A stretch of DNA of 45,556 bases, taken from Chloroflexota bacterium. Lineage in GTDB: Bacteria; Chloroflexota; Dehalococcoidia; DSGV01. The notes beneath the pieces are model-generated. The model worked only from the letters and a program-made list of their open reading frames with translations. It had not been told where the DNA came from and ran no database searches. The translations under genes were made by a program, and so were the position numbers. The stretch is taken from the NCBI GenBank assembly GCA_021787985.1, contig JAJYLG010000018.1, positions 1-45,556 of the forward strand. The letters run 5' to 3'. Shown piece after piece: positions 25,753 to 34,420 of this stretch (position 1 is its first letter; the number at the start of each line of letters is the position of its first letter).

Positions 25753-26421
25753 TTAGACGGAAATTCCTCTCAAGAGCCGGTCAAGGACAGGCAGCAATCT
25801 GCCGGCCAGACGGTCCACGTAGCTCGAGACTTGCCGCGACGAGATGTCCAGCTCCTCCGCGATGGTCTCCAAGCTTTGCCCGGAGAGGAAGACCGCACCC
25901 ACGCCCCAGCTCAAGGACACGACCGCCAGGGGGACCCGTACCCGCCGGAAGGACACGTTCGTCGCGCTCAACCAGACGCCGACCGTCGCCACGCTGGCAA
26001 ACGCGCCGTAGAGGACCACGGCTTTGCGCAGCTCAAAGGGGTCGAGTGAGTTGGTGGAGAAAGTCCAGCGGCCTCCGAGCCAGAGCGCCGTGAGGACGAA
26101 CACCGCAGCGTACGAGCCGATCAAGATCGGTCGCCTCGGCCAGAGGCGCGGTCGAGCGAGGACGAGGCTCAGATGCAGCCAGCACCCGAAGAACGGCAGG
26201 ACGGCCCAGCCCAGCAAACGGCGCCAGAGGAAGCCGAACCCCACCGCCGGCACATTGAGGCACAGGACAGCGTGGAGGAAGTAGCCGGCCAGCGCGAACG
26301 TGCAGGCTACAGCCAGCAAGCTCTCCGTGCTCCTCACCCGGTGAGTCAACAGGTACGCGCCCGTCCACACGGCCGGCAAGAAGCCGAGGGCCGCAACCGG
26401 AGACGCGCTGTGTTCCGCCAT
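25753..26421 (-). CDS. Six-TM membrane protein with C-terminal helix-turn-helix
   Basis: 222 aa. Six membrane helices (about 10-27, 35-57, 68-88, 98-118, 132-156, 163-180) laid out like the N-terminal 7TM sensor of some histidine kinases, with FFGCWLHLSLVLARPR. The last 45 residues read SLETIAEELDISSRQVSSYV, a LuxR/sigma-region-4-like helix-turn-helix, then a basic amphipathic helix. No kinase domain is present. This could be a membrane-bound one-component regulator, or the fusion of a broken kinase with a regulator remnant. Family not recognised. It precedes NrfD on the same strand with 140 nt between. Confidence 0.6.
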   Translation of the reverse strand: MAEHSASPVAALGFLPAVWTGAYLLTHRVRSTESLLAVACTFALAGYFLHAVLCLNVPAVGFGFLWRRLLGWAVLPFFGCWLHLSLVLARPRLWPRRPILIGSYAAVFVLTALWLGGRWTFSTNSLDPFELRKAVVLYGAFASVATVGVWLSATNVSFRRVRVPLAVVSLSWGVGAVFLSGQSLETIAEELDISSRQVSSYVDRLAGRLLPVLDRLLRGISV

Positions 26422-26734
26422 CGACGGTGTCCGCCCCCCACCCGCGCAACGCCAACATTATGGGCCTTCCGGTACGGGTGTGAGTGCCTCGACGGATTCG
26501 GCGAGGAGAATCGACTGTCGTACGAGGCAAGGCACGGATGCACCCCCGTGTCTCGACCACTCTGATCCCCTCCGTGTCAACCTTCCGTGAGGCAGGATGA
26601 GTGCCCGAATCGATGAGCGCAGGGCTGGAAGCGAGACACGAACCGTGATCACGACGACGGCTGCGAGGCAGGCTGGTCTCGGGCACGCGCACGGGGAAGC
26701 CGCACCGGACCCCGAGGTGCCCGAGCGGGCAAAG

Positions 26735-27078
26735 CGTCCGAGGACGTACTCGGCCCAGCACAAGGGCGAGATCCTCACGGAATGCGAGCGGCTGGACCGG
26801 AAAGGGGAAGGGAGCGCTGCTCCGGCGGGAAGGCCCGTACTCGTCGCTCGTCTCCGAGTGGCGCAAGCAGCGGGACCGCGGGGCGCGCGAGGCCCTGGCC
26901 AAGGCGCCGAGCCGGCCGCCCGCCGATCCGCTCGAGCGAGAACCTGCGCCTGCGTCGCCGGGTCGGCCCGCTCGAGGGCGGGCTCGACCGGGCCCGCAAG
27001 GTGATCGAGGTCGAGGGGAAGCTCTCCGCGTTGTTGGACGAGCTCGTCACCAATAGCGCGACGGGCGAGCCGAGGTGA
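26735..27078 (+). pseudogene. IS3-family OrfA transposase remnant, frameshifted twice
   Basis: Three frames in series spell one OrfA: RPRTYSAQHKGEILTECERL (frame 2), then from about 26812 KGALLRREGPYSSLVSEWRK and PPADPLERE, then from about 26935 ENLRLRRRVGPLEG with ARKVIEVEGKLSALLDEL to a stop at 27076-27078. The HTH plus leucine-zipper layout is that of IS3/IS481-type OrfA. Two single-base shifts break it, and no OrfB or terminal repeats are seen nearby. It marks past insertion between the NrfD region and the cytochrome b operon. Confidence 0.75.
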
Positions 27079-27210
27079 CGGCCGTGACGCCGCGATCGAG
27101 GCAGCGGGCAGCAACGAGCGGCTTGCGGAGGGCGGCTCGGCGTGCCGGCCACCCCGCGCCCGCCGCTGAGTCACCTGATCCTCCCGGGGCGAAGCCGCGG
27201 CCAGGCCGCG

Positions 27211-27381
27211 CTACCGCATCGGGTTGAGCGTGGCCAGCAGCCAGGCGACCGAGCCGGCGAAGAGGCCCACTGCCGCCAGCGTCGAGCATGTGTCGCGGTG
27301 CGCCCGGCCGCGTAGCCTGGTGGCCCGGCGCTGCGGTTGCGCCGCGGGCGCCGCTTCCACCATCATCTCCTCACGTTGCAT
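27211..27381 (-). CDS. 56-aa single-TM protein, last gene of the cytochrome b operon
   Basis: Start ATG 27381 lies 2 nt after the upstream stop (TGACGATG) with GGAAAGGGG about 10 nt upstream. The N-terminal half is basic (QRRATRLRGRAHRD), then one membrane helix (STLAAVGLFAGSVAWLLATL) and a short end. Size and position suggest a small accessory subunit of the cytochrome complex. No family recognised. Confidence 0.65.
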   Translation of the reverse strand: MQREEMMVEAAPAAQPQRRATRLRGRAHRDTCSTLAAVGLFAGSVAWLLATLNPMR

Positions 27382-27383
27382 CG

Positions 27384-27692
27384 TCACGACCCCTTTCCGT
27401 CTTGCGACTGACCATCCCCGGCGCCTGGAAGGCGACGCGCACTTGCCGCGCCTCGCCGGGAGCGTGGTGCGCGACCGCCCGCTGCCCCGCGCCGCGGCCA
27501 GGTGTCGTGCACCCGGCCCATCTGGCCACACAAGACGATGAACGCAGCAGCCGCCAGCACCAGCCAGGCCACATTGATGCCGCCTCGGCCGGGCGTGAAG
27601 AAGCCTTCCAGGCCCCTGCCGAGGCCATAGACCCCGGCCGCCGAGGCGATGGCGAAGAGCGCCAGCTCGCCGATATCCTTCCGAGCACCCAT
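27384..27692 (-). CDS. 102-aa two-TM protein in the cytochrome b operon
   Basis: Start ATG 27692, 10 nt after the stop of the cytochrome b C-terminal subunit. Two membrane helices: IGELALFAIASAAGVYGLG (about 6-24) and NVAWLVLAAAAFIVLCGQMG (about 38-57), followed by a basic, Gly/Arg-rich cytoplasmic tail (PRRGAAGGRAPRSRRGAA). I do not recognise it. The close spacing and coupling to the next gene argue for a structural or assembly subunit of the same membrane complex. Confidence 0.7.
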   Translation of the reverse strand: MGARKDIGELALFAIASAAGVYGLGRGLEGFFTPGRGGINVAWLVLAAAAFIVLCGQMGRVHDTWPRRGAAGGRAPRSRRGAASARRLPGAGDGQSQDGKGS

Positions 27693-27702
27693 GACCGCCT
27701 GC

Positions 27703-28701
27703 TCAGATTCCGGCGCCGGGCATCGGCGCGCGCCCGTGATAGCCTTCCGCACGGGGCATGTTCTCTGGCTCGTCCAGCTCACCGCGGACCGGATAGCGAT
27801 AGATCAGGCGATAGAGCCGCAGGCGCCGCGGCAGGTCACGCAGGCCCGGCAGCAGCGGGACCGCGAAGAGCAGGAACGCGGCGATCAGCAAGTTGTCGAG
27901 GACGAAGCCACCTCCCGTCGCGCCGTTGGGCAGCTTCACGTGGACGACCGCCGGAAGGATCAGGTACCACGACCCCACGCCGAAGCCACGCTCCTTGACC
28001 ATGCCCCACTGGTCATCCGTCAATCCCTGGTCGACGGCGGCATTCAGCATCCTCGGGTGGTCGTAGAGCCAGATGTTTACCAGATGGAACAGGTGGCCCG
28101 GCTCCACCCCTTGCAGGTATTGCTCGAGGAAGCCGCTCTGCGCGAGCTTCAAGTCGGCCTGCACGAGCGTGGGGACCGGCCCGAAGTCGCCGGTGAGCGA
28201 GCTAGTCCGGGAGTAGTCTGGGCTGGCGGTTCCCATGTCGCCAGCCCCGCTCGACTCGGGGGTGATGGTCCCCAGGGCCTTCTCATACGCAGCAGCCCAG
28301 GCCTGCCGCTGGTCGGCGCCGGCAGCGTCGTACGTCTTGAGCGCGGACTGGATGTCGGCGCCGAGCAAAGGCGCGGCCTCTCGCAGCGGGTTGAGCACGA
28401 AGACATCGGCCGGTTTCGCCATGCCGCGCTCGCTCTCGTTCATGGTGGACGCCGATGTTCCGGCAAGCTCCTGCGTGAACGCGAGTATCGCGCCGCCAGG
28501 GTCTCTCGTGCTCGCGCCCGCGACCGTCTCGCGCGGCCAGTTGGGCGAACCGACGAATGCGGCCAGCAGAACTGCCACGACCAGCGCCGCCACCGCCAGC
28601 AGAGGGTACTTGTAGAAGGCGTGACGTACCGGCCGCGCCGATGGGTGGTCATCCGCGGGCACCACCGGAATCACGTGCTGAGAACCCTGCCCATGCGCCA
28701 T
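27703..28701 (-). CDS. Cytochrome b C-terminal (subunit IV-like) protein with large loop insertion
   Basis: 332 aa. Begins 2 nt after the stop of the cytochrome b6-like gene. TM1 (residues about 31-51, YKYPLLAVAALVVAVLLAAF) corresponds to helix E. Instead of the usual 30-residue loop, about 190 mostly hydrophilic residues follow, then GSWYLILPAVVHVKLPNG (243-260), which aligns with the Qo-site PEWYFLP...R.IPN segment, and a further helix (LLIAAFLLFAVPLLP). The PEWY glutamate position is Gly/Ser here (GSWY, 243-246). The cytoplasmic end is basic (RRLRLYRLIYRY). Role: quinol-reactive half of a split cytochrome b, by neighbour and partial alignment. Catalytic competence in a Q-cycle is doubtful. 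Confidence 0.75.
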   Translation of the reverse strand: MAHGQGSQHVIPVVPADDHPSARPVRHAFYKYPLLAVAALVVAVLLAAFVGSPNWPRETVAGASTRDPGGAILAFTQELAGTSASTMNESERGMAKPADVFVLNPLREAAPLLGADIQSALKTYDAAGADQRQAWAAAYEKALGTITPESSGAGDMGTASPDYSRTSSLTGDFGPVPTLVQADLKLAQSGFLEQYLQGVEPGHLFHLVNIWLYDHPRMLNAAVDQGLTDDQWGMVKERGFGVGSWYLILPAVVHVKLPNGATGGGFVLDNLLIAAFLLFAVPLLPGLRDLPRRLRLYRLIYRYPVRGELDEPENMPRAEGYHGRAPMPGAGI

Positions 28702-28703
28702 GT

Positions 28704-29384
28704 CTAGTACTCCTCTGCAGCGCCGTTCTTCGACGCGGGCTGCCCCAGCGGCTCTGAGACACCCTGCAGCCGGACCAGCAGTACGTGGGCGAAGATCAGC
28801 GCGCCCATGATCACCGGGATGACGGCCACGTGGATGAGCAAGTCGGCGGAGAAATCGGCCGGCGCGAAGAGGTGGAAGAAGAACGGCTCGACGAACAGCA
28901 TGTCGGTCGAGTGCATGGAGACGAACTGCGACTCCCAATCACCGCGGGCGAGCAGGCCAAAGAGGTTCTCCCCCATGGCCAGCATGAAGACGGTGAGGCC
29001 GATCCACCAGTTCAGGAGGCGCCGGCCGCGGAAAGAGCCCGTCGCCCACACGCGGAATGCGTGCAGGATCGCGAAGAAGAAGAACCCCTGGGCGCTCCAG
29101 TAGTGGAACGACTTGAGGAATCGGCCGAACGGCTGGGTGAGCCACCAGTACGGCCCCAGCCAAGCAAGGAGGATCCCGCTCAGCACCAGGAAGACGAACA
29201 ACAGGAACGTCAGGCCGCCCATGGCGTACCAGTAGGACTCGGCGTAGAACGGCACCGACTTGCCGAACATGCCACCGAACGGCGGCGCGTAGGCAAACGA
29301 CTCGAGCAACGCGCGTAGCCGGCCGTGCTCGGCGACGCGGTCTCTGAAGCTGTCCCGCCCGACGCCGATCGATCGCTGCGCCAT
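28704..29384 (-). CDS. Cytochrome b6-like di-heme subunit
   Basis: 226 aa; ATG 29384 has AGGAAGG 8 nt upstream. Four transmembrane helices carry the two heme b sites: His94 and His108 (FHYWSAQ...ILHAFRVWATGSF) and His185 and His200 (LLIHVAVIP...FAHVLLVRLQG), with the 14- and 15-residue spacings of cytochrome b6 rather than mitochondrial cytochrome b. PFYAESYWYAMGGL and the glycine-rich first helix also fit. The Qo-side surface loop reads RGDWESQFVSMHSTDM. The operon continues with a divergent subunit IV and two small membrane proteins; no Rieske or cytochrome c gene is in the window. Transcribed divergently from a NarL-type response regulator. Confidence 0.92.
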   Translation of the reverse strand: MAQRSIGVGRDSFRDRVAEHGRLRALLESFAYAPPFGGMFGKSVPFYAESYWYAMGGLTFLLFVFLVLSGILLAWLGPYWWLTQPFGRFLKSFHYWSAQGFFFFAILHAFRVWATGSFRGRRLLNWWIGLTVFMLAMGENLFGLLARGDWESQFVSMHSTDMLFVEPFFFHLFAPADFSADLLIHVAVIPVIMGALIFAHVLLVRLQGVSEPLGQPASKNGAAEEY

Positions 29385-29541
29385 CGGCTTATACCTTCCT
29401 CTCTCGGACCACGGCCGCTGCACGATCCTTCGCCACCCCAACGGCGCCGACCGCACGTGGCCCGCAGTCATATCGTGCGCGGCAGGCAGCGCTGCTCACA
29501 TCCGGCGGAGCCGCCGATCGCGTTGCTTGAATCGGCCGGGC

Positions 29542-29561
29542 CCTCCGCCATCTGGCGGAGG
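29542..29561. other. 8-bp inverted repeat in the cytochrome b / regulator intergenic region
   Basis: CCTCCGCC and GGCGGAGG flank ATCT. It lies 44 nt before the TATAAT box of the regulator gene, in the divergent promoter region, and could be a binding site or a hairpin. Confidence 0.4.
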
Positions 29562-29604
29562 CAGGCTCCGGTGAATGTCGCAACCGGAGACCACGGGGGT
29601 CACC

Positions 29605-29610
29605 TATAAT
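29605..29610 (+). promoter_or_regulatory. Consensus TATAAT box before the NarL-type regulator
   Basis: Perfect -10 hexamer with start expected near 29617 and a leader of about 20 nt. No matching -35 hexamer at 16-18 nt, which suggests an activator-dependent promoter. Confidence 0.55.
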
Positions 29611-29637
29611 CGCCGTGGAAGCGGGTCGGAAACACGC

Positions 29638-30324
29638 ATGACCACTGACCGCGACGCCCTTCCGGTCCGGGTGCTCATCGCCGACGACCACGCGGTGGTC
29701 AGGCAAGGCACCCGTGAGCTGCTCGCGCGCGAACGCGACATCCAAGTGGTCGGCGAGGCGGCCGATGGCGCGGAGGCGGTCCGCCGCGTTCGCGAGCTGC
29801 GGCCCGATGTGGTCATCCTCGACGTGGCGATGCCGGTCCTCAACGGCATCGAGGCGACCAGGGCGATCAAGCGGGAATGCCCCGACACGCGCGTGCTCGT
29901 GCTGACCGCCTACGACTACGAGCAGTACGTCGTCGCGCTCGTGGAAGCGGGCGCGGCCGGCTACATCCTCAAGACGGCCAACTACTCCGAGGTGATCAGC
30001 GCCATCCGGGCCGTCTACGCGGGCGAGAGCGTGCTGCACCCGGCCATAGCGCGCAAGGTCTGGGATCGGCTGTCCGGCGCCTCACGACAGGCGTCCGGAG
30101 GCAAAGTGAGCGGTGCCCAACTCTCCCAACGCGAGCGCGAGGTCCTCCTGCTGGCCGCTCGCGGGCTGAGCAACAAGGAGATCGCGGTACGGCTCAGCCT
30201 GAGCTCGCGGACGGTGCAGAGCCACCTGCAGAGCGTCTTCGGCAAGCTTGGCGTCGCCTCACGCACGGAGGCCGTCGCCCGCGGATTGCGAGAGGGCTGG
30301 TTGCACCTGGAAGAGCTGGCATGA
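29638..30324 (+). CDS. NarL/FixJ-family response regulator
   Basis: 228 aa. Receiver domain residues 9-130: acidic pocket ADDH, phosphoacceptor Asp62 in VVILDVAMP, LTAYDY switch region and YILKTANYSE with the conserved Lys. The C-terminal LuxR helix-turn-helix (about 163-225) has LSQREREVLLLAARGLSNKE and SSRTVQSHLQSVFGKLGV. The stop overlaps the kinase start (ATGA), so the pair is a two-component system. Divergent from the cytochrome b operon, which it may control, together with itself. The frame extends upstream to 29575, but ATG 29638 behind a TATAAT box is preferred. Confidence 0.93.
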   Translation: MTTDRDALPVRVLIADDHAVVRQGTRELLARERDIQVVGEAADGAEAVRRVRELRPDVVILDVAMPVLNGIEATRAIKRECPDTRVLVLTAYDYEQYVVALVEAGAAGYILKTANYSEVISAIRAVYAGESVLHPAIARKVWDRLSGASRQASGGKVSGAQLSQREREVLLLAARGLSNKEIAVRLSLSSRTVQSHLQSVFGKLGVASRTEAVARGLREGWLHLEELA

Positions 30325-31388
30325 CGGCGGCCGAGACCCTTCAGCCGAACGCACCCCAGCGCGAGCTCACCGGCTTTCTCCGCCGTCTTCCCAGCCGGCT
30401 GCGCGACCGCCGCTTCTGGATGACCCAGGCGATGGTGCTGGCCATCGCTACCGCGCACGGCTTGATCGAAGCGCACGGCCGGTCAGCGCTGCTCGTGGGC
30501 TTCCACCATGTGTCGGTGGTGCTGTACACGATCCCGGTCGTCTATGCCGGACTCAACTTCGGCTGGGAGGGCGGCATCCTCACCGGCGTGCTCGCCACCC
30601 TGTTGACCGTTCCCAACCTCGTGCTCTGGCATCGCGCCGACTTCGCCTGGGCGGGCGAGCTCGTGGAAACCGTCATGATCATGGTCGTCGGCAGCGCGCT
30701 GGGCTTGCGCGTCGAACAGGAACGAACGCTTCGGCGAAGGGTGCAGGACTACGCCGGCCGCCTCGTGCAGGCCCAGGAGGCGGAACGGACGCGGATCGCC
30801 CGCGACCTCCATGACGACTCCGTGCAGTCCCTCGTGCTCGTCTGCCGTGGCCTCGACCGCTTGCTCAACAACTCGGCGTGCCCAGCCGCCGCCGAGGGCC
30901 CGCTCCACGACCTGCGGCATCAGGTCCAGGACGTCGCGGATGGCCTGCGGCGCTTCAGCACTGACCTGCGCCCCGCCATCCTGGATGACCTCGGACTGGC
31001 CGCCGGTCTGCAGTGGCTGGCCTCAGACCTCGAGCAGCGCACCGGCATTCGGGCCTTGTTCGAGGTGCGCGGTCGCGTGCGACGCCTCGATCGCGACAAA
31101 GAGCTGGCCGTCTTCCGCATCGCGCAAGAGGCGCTACGCAACGTGGAGAAACACTCGCACGCGACGCGAGTGCGCGGCTGCCTCAGCTTCCGACGAGGCA
31201 GCATCTCAGCGTCGATCGACGATGACGGCGCCGGATTCGCCGCGTCCGGCGGCGGCGTGGCGGAGCACAGTGAGCACCTGGGCCTCATCGGCATGCAGGA
31301 ACGCGCCCGTCTGGCGGGCGGGCGGGTGACCATCCGCAGCGTTGCCGGCAGCGGCACCCGCGTGCAGCTCGATTTGCCCAACTCCTGA
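30321..31388 (+). CDS. Membrane sensor histidine kinase (HisKA_3), partner of the NarL-type regulator
   Basis: 355 aa. Four membrane helices at about 35-140 ([64 protein letters not shown]) form the input domain, paralogous to that of the kinase at 18510. His164 in [12 protein letters not shown] is the phosphoacceptor. HATPase_c has [12 protein letters not shown] (N box), DDDGAGF and [15 protein letters not shown]. There is no PAS domain, in contrast to the 18510 paralogue. The short sensor exposes few residues outside, so the signal is probably sensed in or near the membrane, for example the quinone pool; that is inference. Confidence 0.92.
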   Translation: MTAAETLQPNAPQRELTGFLRRLPSRLRDRRFWMTQAMVLAIATAHGLIEAHGRSALLVGFHHVSVVLYTIPVVYAGLNFGWEGGILTGVLATLLTVPNLVLWHRADFAWAGELVETVMIMVVGSALGLRVEQERTLRRRVQDYAGRLVQAQEAERTRIARDLHDDSVQSLVLVCRGLDRLLNNSACPAAAEGPLHDLRHQVQDVADGLRRFSTDLRPAILDDLGLAAGLQWLASDLEQRTGIRALFEVRGRVRRLDRDKELAVFRIAQEALRNVEKHSHATRVRGCLSFRRGSISASIDDDGAGFAASGGGVAEHSEHLGLIGMQERARLAGGRVTIRSVAGSGTRVQLDLPNS

Positions 31389-31561
31389 CATCGCCAACCT
31401 CGACCGCGCCGCGACCGCGTTCAGACCCCACTAAGCAAAGCCTGCGAGAATACGGTCCACGGCGACGGCGCGCGGCCGCCCGGCGGAGCGCTCCGGCTAT
31501 CGGGCGTAGTCTTGCCGGCACGACAAGGGCCGGACTTGCGCGGCCAGGACGGAGGGTGAAC

Positions 31562-32248
31562 GTGTCCCAGCGACTGCTGGTGGTGGACGACGACGCGGCC
31601 GTGACCAGCCTGTTGCGGCGGGGGTTCTCCTACGAAGGCTATCGCGTGACGGTGGCCGCCTCGGGCGAAGAGGCACTGCGCCTCGCGCGCGACCAGCCCA
31701 CCGACCTCGTCGTCCTGGACATCATGATGCCGGGCATCGACGGGATCGAGGTGTGTCGGCAACTGCGCGCGGCCGACCCAACCATCCCGATCCTGCTGCT
31801 CACGGCCAGGGACGCGCCTTCGGACCAGGTGGCCGGCCTCGACTCCGGCGCCGACGATTACGTTACCAAGCCGTTCAGCTTCGAGGTGCTGAACGCGCGG
31901 GTGCGCGCGCTGCTGCGCCGTCGCTTGGCGGCCGCGCCGGAGGTCCTTCGGTACGCCGACCTGGAGGTCGACACGGGAGCACGGATCGCCGACCGGCGCG
32001 GCCGCGCAATCGAGCTGACCACCACCGAGTTCAACCTGCTCTCCCTGTTCCTGCTTCACCCCCGGCAGGTGCTCAGCAAGGATCAGATCATGGAACGAGT
32101 CTGGGGCTACGACTTCGGCGGGGAGGCCAACATCGTCGAGGTATACGTGCACAGCCTGCGCCGAAAGCTCGAGGCGGGCGCCGAGCCGCGCCTCATCCAG
32201 ACGATACGTGGGGCCGGCTACACCCTGCGAGAGGAGCCAGGCTCCTGA
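31562..32248 (+). CDS. OmpR/PhoB-family response regulator
   Basis: 228 aa from GTG 31562, chosen because GGAGG (31551-31555) is 6 nt upstream; GTG 31556 would abut that site. Receiver: VVDDD acidic cluster, Asp53 in [17 protein letters not shown], and DYVTKPF with the conserved Lys. Winged-helix DNA-binding domain at about 130-225: [34 protein letters not shown] and [13 protein letters not shown]...IRGAGY. It is followed by its kinase with a 4-nt overlap. Target unknown; the position just before the metal-handling genes suggests, but does not show, a role there. Confidence 0.93.
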   Translation: MSQRLLVVDDDAAVTSLLRRGFSYEGYRVTVAASGEEALRLARDQPTDLVVLDIMMPGIDGIEVCRQLRAADPTIPILLLTARDAPSDQVAGLDSGADDYVTKPFSFEVLNARVRALLRRRLAAAPEVLRYADLEVDTGARIADRRGRAIELTTTEFNLLSLFLLHPRQVLSKDQIMERVWGYDFGGEANIVEVYVHSLRRKLEAGAEPRLIQTIRGAGYTLREEPGS

Positions 32249-33771
32249 GCGTCCGGCTGCGGCTTGCCCTTTGGTCCAGCGGCCTGACGTCGCTGTTGGT
32301 GGTCGCGCTCTTGCTGGTCGCGTACGCCGTGCACGAGCGCGCGTCGTATGAGGACGTCGACCGTTCGCTGGTCGCCACCGCGCAGCACTTCCAGGCCGAG
32401 ACGTTCACAGGTGGAACGTCGGCGGCTGGCGGCGCGGCGCCGGTCCCCGGCGGAGACACAAGCACGTTCGTCAGACTGTACGGCCCAAGCGGCGAGTTGC
32501 TGGACACTTCGCCCGCGGCCCCGCCACCGCCGTTGACCGCGCTCCAGACCCTCTCGCAGCACGCAGCCCCAGCCTACGATGCCTGGTTGCGCTGGCTGCC
32601 CGGCGAGGAGCGGTTCTCCACGGGCGGCTTCGCCACGACGCGCGGTCCACGAACAGGCGACCGGGTGCGGTTGTATGGGCTGCCGGTCCGGAGCTCCGGC
32701 CATCTTGTCGGTTATGTCGAGACATGGACCTCGCTCGGTAGCCTGGATCGCTCGATGAGCGCCTTCCGCCTGCTGTTGCTGGGCCTTGGCGCTTCCGGTG
32801 TGCTGGCGGTCTCCGCCGGAAGCTTCCTGATCGCCCGCCGGGCGCTACGTCCGGTCGCCGCGATGACGCGCACCGCGCAAGCGATCGCGGCGACTCGCAG
32901 CTTCTCAAGCAGAGTGCGCCGGCCCCGTGGGCGTGACGAGCTGGCGCAGCTGGCCCGCACGTTCAACGCCATGCTGGCGAGTCTGGAAGACTCCTACCGC
33001 GCGCAGCAACGCTTCGTGGCGGACGCCTCACACGAGCTGCGCGCTCCGATCACCGCTATCCAGGGGAACATCGAGCTTCTCTCGCGGGTGGAGGGCATGC
33101 CGCCGGAAGAACGCGCGGAAGCACTGACCTACCTGGACCAGCAGGCCCGCCGCCTTGCCCGCCTCGTCGGCGAGCTCCTGACGCTAGCGCGAGCCGACGC
33201 CGGACAGTCCATCGAGCGACGCCCCCTCGCGCTCGACGAAGTGGTGCTGGAGGCGCTGGCCGAGCTTCGGCCCGTGACGGCCGAGCATCGGGTAGGCGTC
33301 GAGGTCGCCGAACCGGTCACGATCGAAGGCGACCGCGACCGGCTGAAGCAGCTCGTGGTTATCCTGATGGACAACGCGGTGAAGTACACCCCTCGAGGCG
33401 GCGCGGTCCGGCTCAGTCTCAGCACTCGGGGGACACGCGCGCTGGTCGAGGTCACTGACTCGGGCGTGGGAATCCCGCAGGAGGCGCTGCCGCACGTGTT
33501 CGACCGCTTCTTCCGCGCCGACCCCGCACGCGGTCGCGAGCCGGCCGGCACCGGCCTCGGGCTGTCCATCGCTCGCTGGATAGTGGAGCAGCACCGGGGA
33601 GAGATCTCCATCAGCAGCACGGCCGGCCGGGGCACCACCGCCTCGGTACTCCTGCCGCTGGTGGCGCCGGCTGCTCGTCGCGCCGCAGATGCCAGCTCGC
33701 CGCCACGGCCAGAAGCGACTCGCGAGCCGGGGGCGCCCGGAGAAGCCGCGCCCGACCGCCGCAACGAATGA
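32245..33771 (+). CDS. HAMP-containing sensor histidine kinase, probable CTG start
   Basis: About 508 aa. TM1 at residues about 8-29 and TM2 at about 175-198 flank an extracytoplasmic domain with Gly/Ala/Pro-rich segments. HAMP follows ([18 protein letters not shown]). His263 in [16 protein letters not shown] is the HisKA phosphoacceptor. HATPase_c shows [30 protein letters not shown] and [14 protein letters not shown]. No ATG, GTG or TTG precedes TM1 in frame at a sensible distance. CTG 32245 overlaps the regulator stop (CTGA) and sits 7 nt after GAGAGGAG, so a CTG start with translational coupling is likely. A hydrophilic tail of 30 residues ends the protein. Confidence 0.9.
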   Translation: MSVRLRLALWSSGLTSLLVVALLLVAYAVHERASYEDVDRSLVATAQHFQAETFTGGTSAAGGAAPVPGGDTSTFVRLYGPSGELLDTSPAAPPPPLTALQTLSQHAAPAYDAWLRWLPGEERFSTGGFATTRGPRTGDRVRLYGLPVRSSGHLVGYVETWTSLGSLDRSMSAFRLLLLGLGASGVLAVSAGSFLIARRALRPVAAMTRTAQAIAATRSFSSRVRRPRGRDELAQLARTFNAMLASLEDSYRAQQRFVADASHELRAPITAIQGNIELLSRVEGMPPEERAEALTYLDQQARRLARLVGELLTLARADAGQSIERRPLALDEVVLEALAELRPVTAEHRVGVEVAEPVTIEGDRDRLKQLVVILMDNAVKYTPRGGAVRLSLSTRGTRALVEVTDSGVGIPQEALPHVFDRFFRADPARGREPAGTGLGLSIARWIVEQHRGEISISSTAGRGTTASVLLPLVAPAARRAADASSPPRPEATREPGAPGEAAPDRRNE

Positions 33772-33784
33772 AGGGGAGCGACTC

Positions 33785-34420
33785 ATGGCGGAAGATCGAT
33801 TCGACGCAGCGGGCAGCCGAGCCACGCTTTGCCGCTGTGAACGGCGGGCGCGGCGATACGACGTCAGTGAGGCGCTGCTCGAACGCCTCACCCTGGGCCG
33901 CTGGCGTCGCCGGCTATGGAGCGCCGTCCCGCCTGGGCGAGTCCTCGAGATCGGCGTCGGCAAGAACCTGCCGTTCCACCCGCGTGGGGCCCGCGTCGTG
34001 GCGGCCGACGTCTCGCCCGCGATGCTGGCGCGTGCCCGCGAGCGCGCGGCCGCCCAGGGGCTGCCCGCCGTCCACCTCCTGCTGGCGGACGCGCAGCGCC
34101 TTCCGTTTCGAGACGGGTCCTTCGACACAGTGGTCACAAGCTTCGTGTTCTGCTCCGTCCTCGACCCGGTCCTCGGGCTCGAAGAGTGCCGCCGCGTGCT
34201 GGCCCCCGGCGGGAGCATCGGCATGCTGGAGCACGTCTTGACACGGATGCCCGTCCTGGGCCGGCTGATGCGTTGGCTGAACCCGCTCGTTGTGCGCTGG
34301 AGCGGCGCGAACATCGACCGCGACACCGTTGGCAACGTTCGAGCGGCGGGATTCACGTCGATCGACCAGCGGGACCTGCTTGGCGACGCGGTCAAGCTGA
34401 TCACCGCGGCCCGCTCGTAG
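33785..34420 (+). CDS. Class I SAM-dependent methyltransferase (UbiE/PmtA-like)
   Basis: 211 aa; ATG 33785 follows GAAGGGGAGC. AdoMet-binding Rossmann signature: VLEIGVGKNLPFHP (motif I, GxGxN), VVAADVSPAML (motif II), LLLADAQRLPFRDGSFDTVV (motifs III-IV) and LAPGGSIGMLEHVL. The GKNLPF form and the late RLMRWLNPLVVRWSGANIDR segment are found in phospholipid or small-molecule methyltransferases of this family that often sit near metal-resistance or two-component genes. Substrate not predictable. It begins 13 nt after the kinase stop, so it is probably cotranscribed with the OmpR-type system. Confidence 0.85.
   Translation: MAEDRFDAAGSRATLCRCERRARRYDVSEALLERLTLGRWRRRLWSAVPPGRVLEIGVGKNLPFHPRGARVVAADVSPAMLARARERAAAQGLPAVHLLLADAQRLPFRDGSFDTVVTSFVFCSVLDPVLGLEECRRVLAPGGSIGMLEHVLTRMPVLGRLMRWLNPLVVRWSGANIDRDTVGNVRAAGFTSIDQRDLLGDAVKLITAARS

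Noticed and set aside
29542-29561. Rho-independent terminator
   Set aside because: Short stem without a U tract, located between divergent gene starts where no transcript is expected to end.
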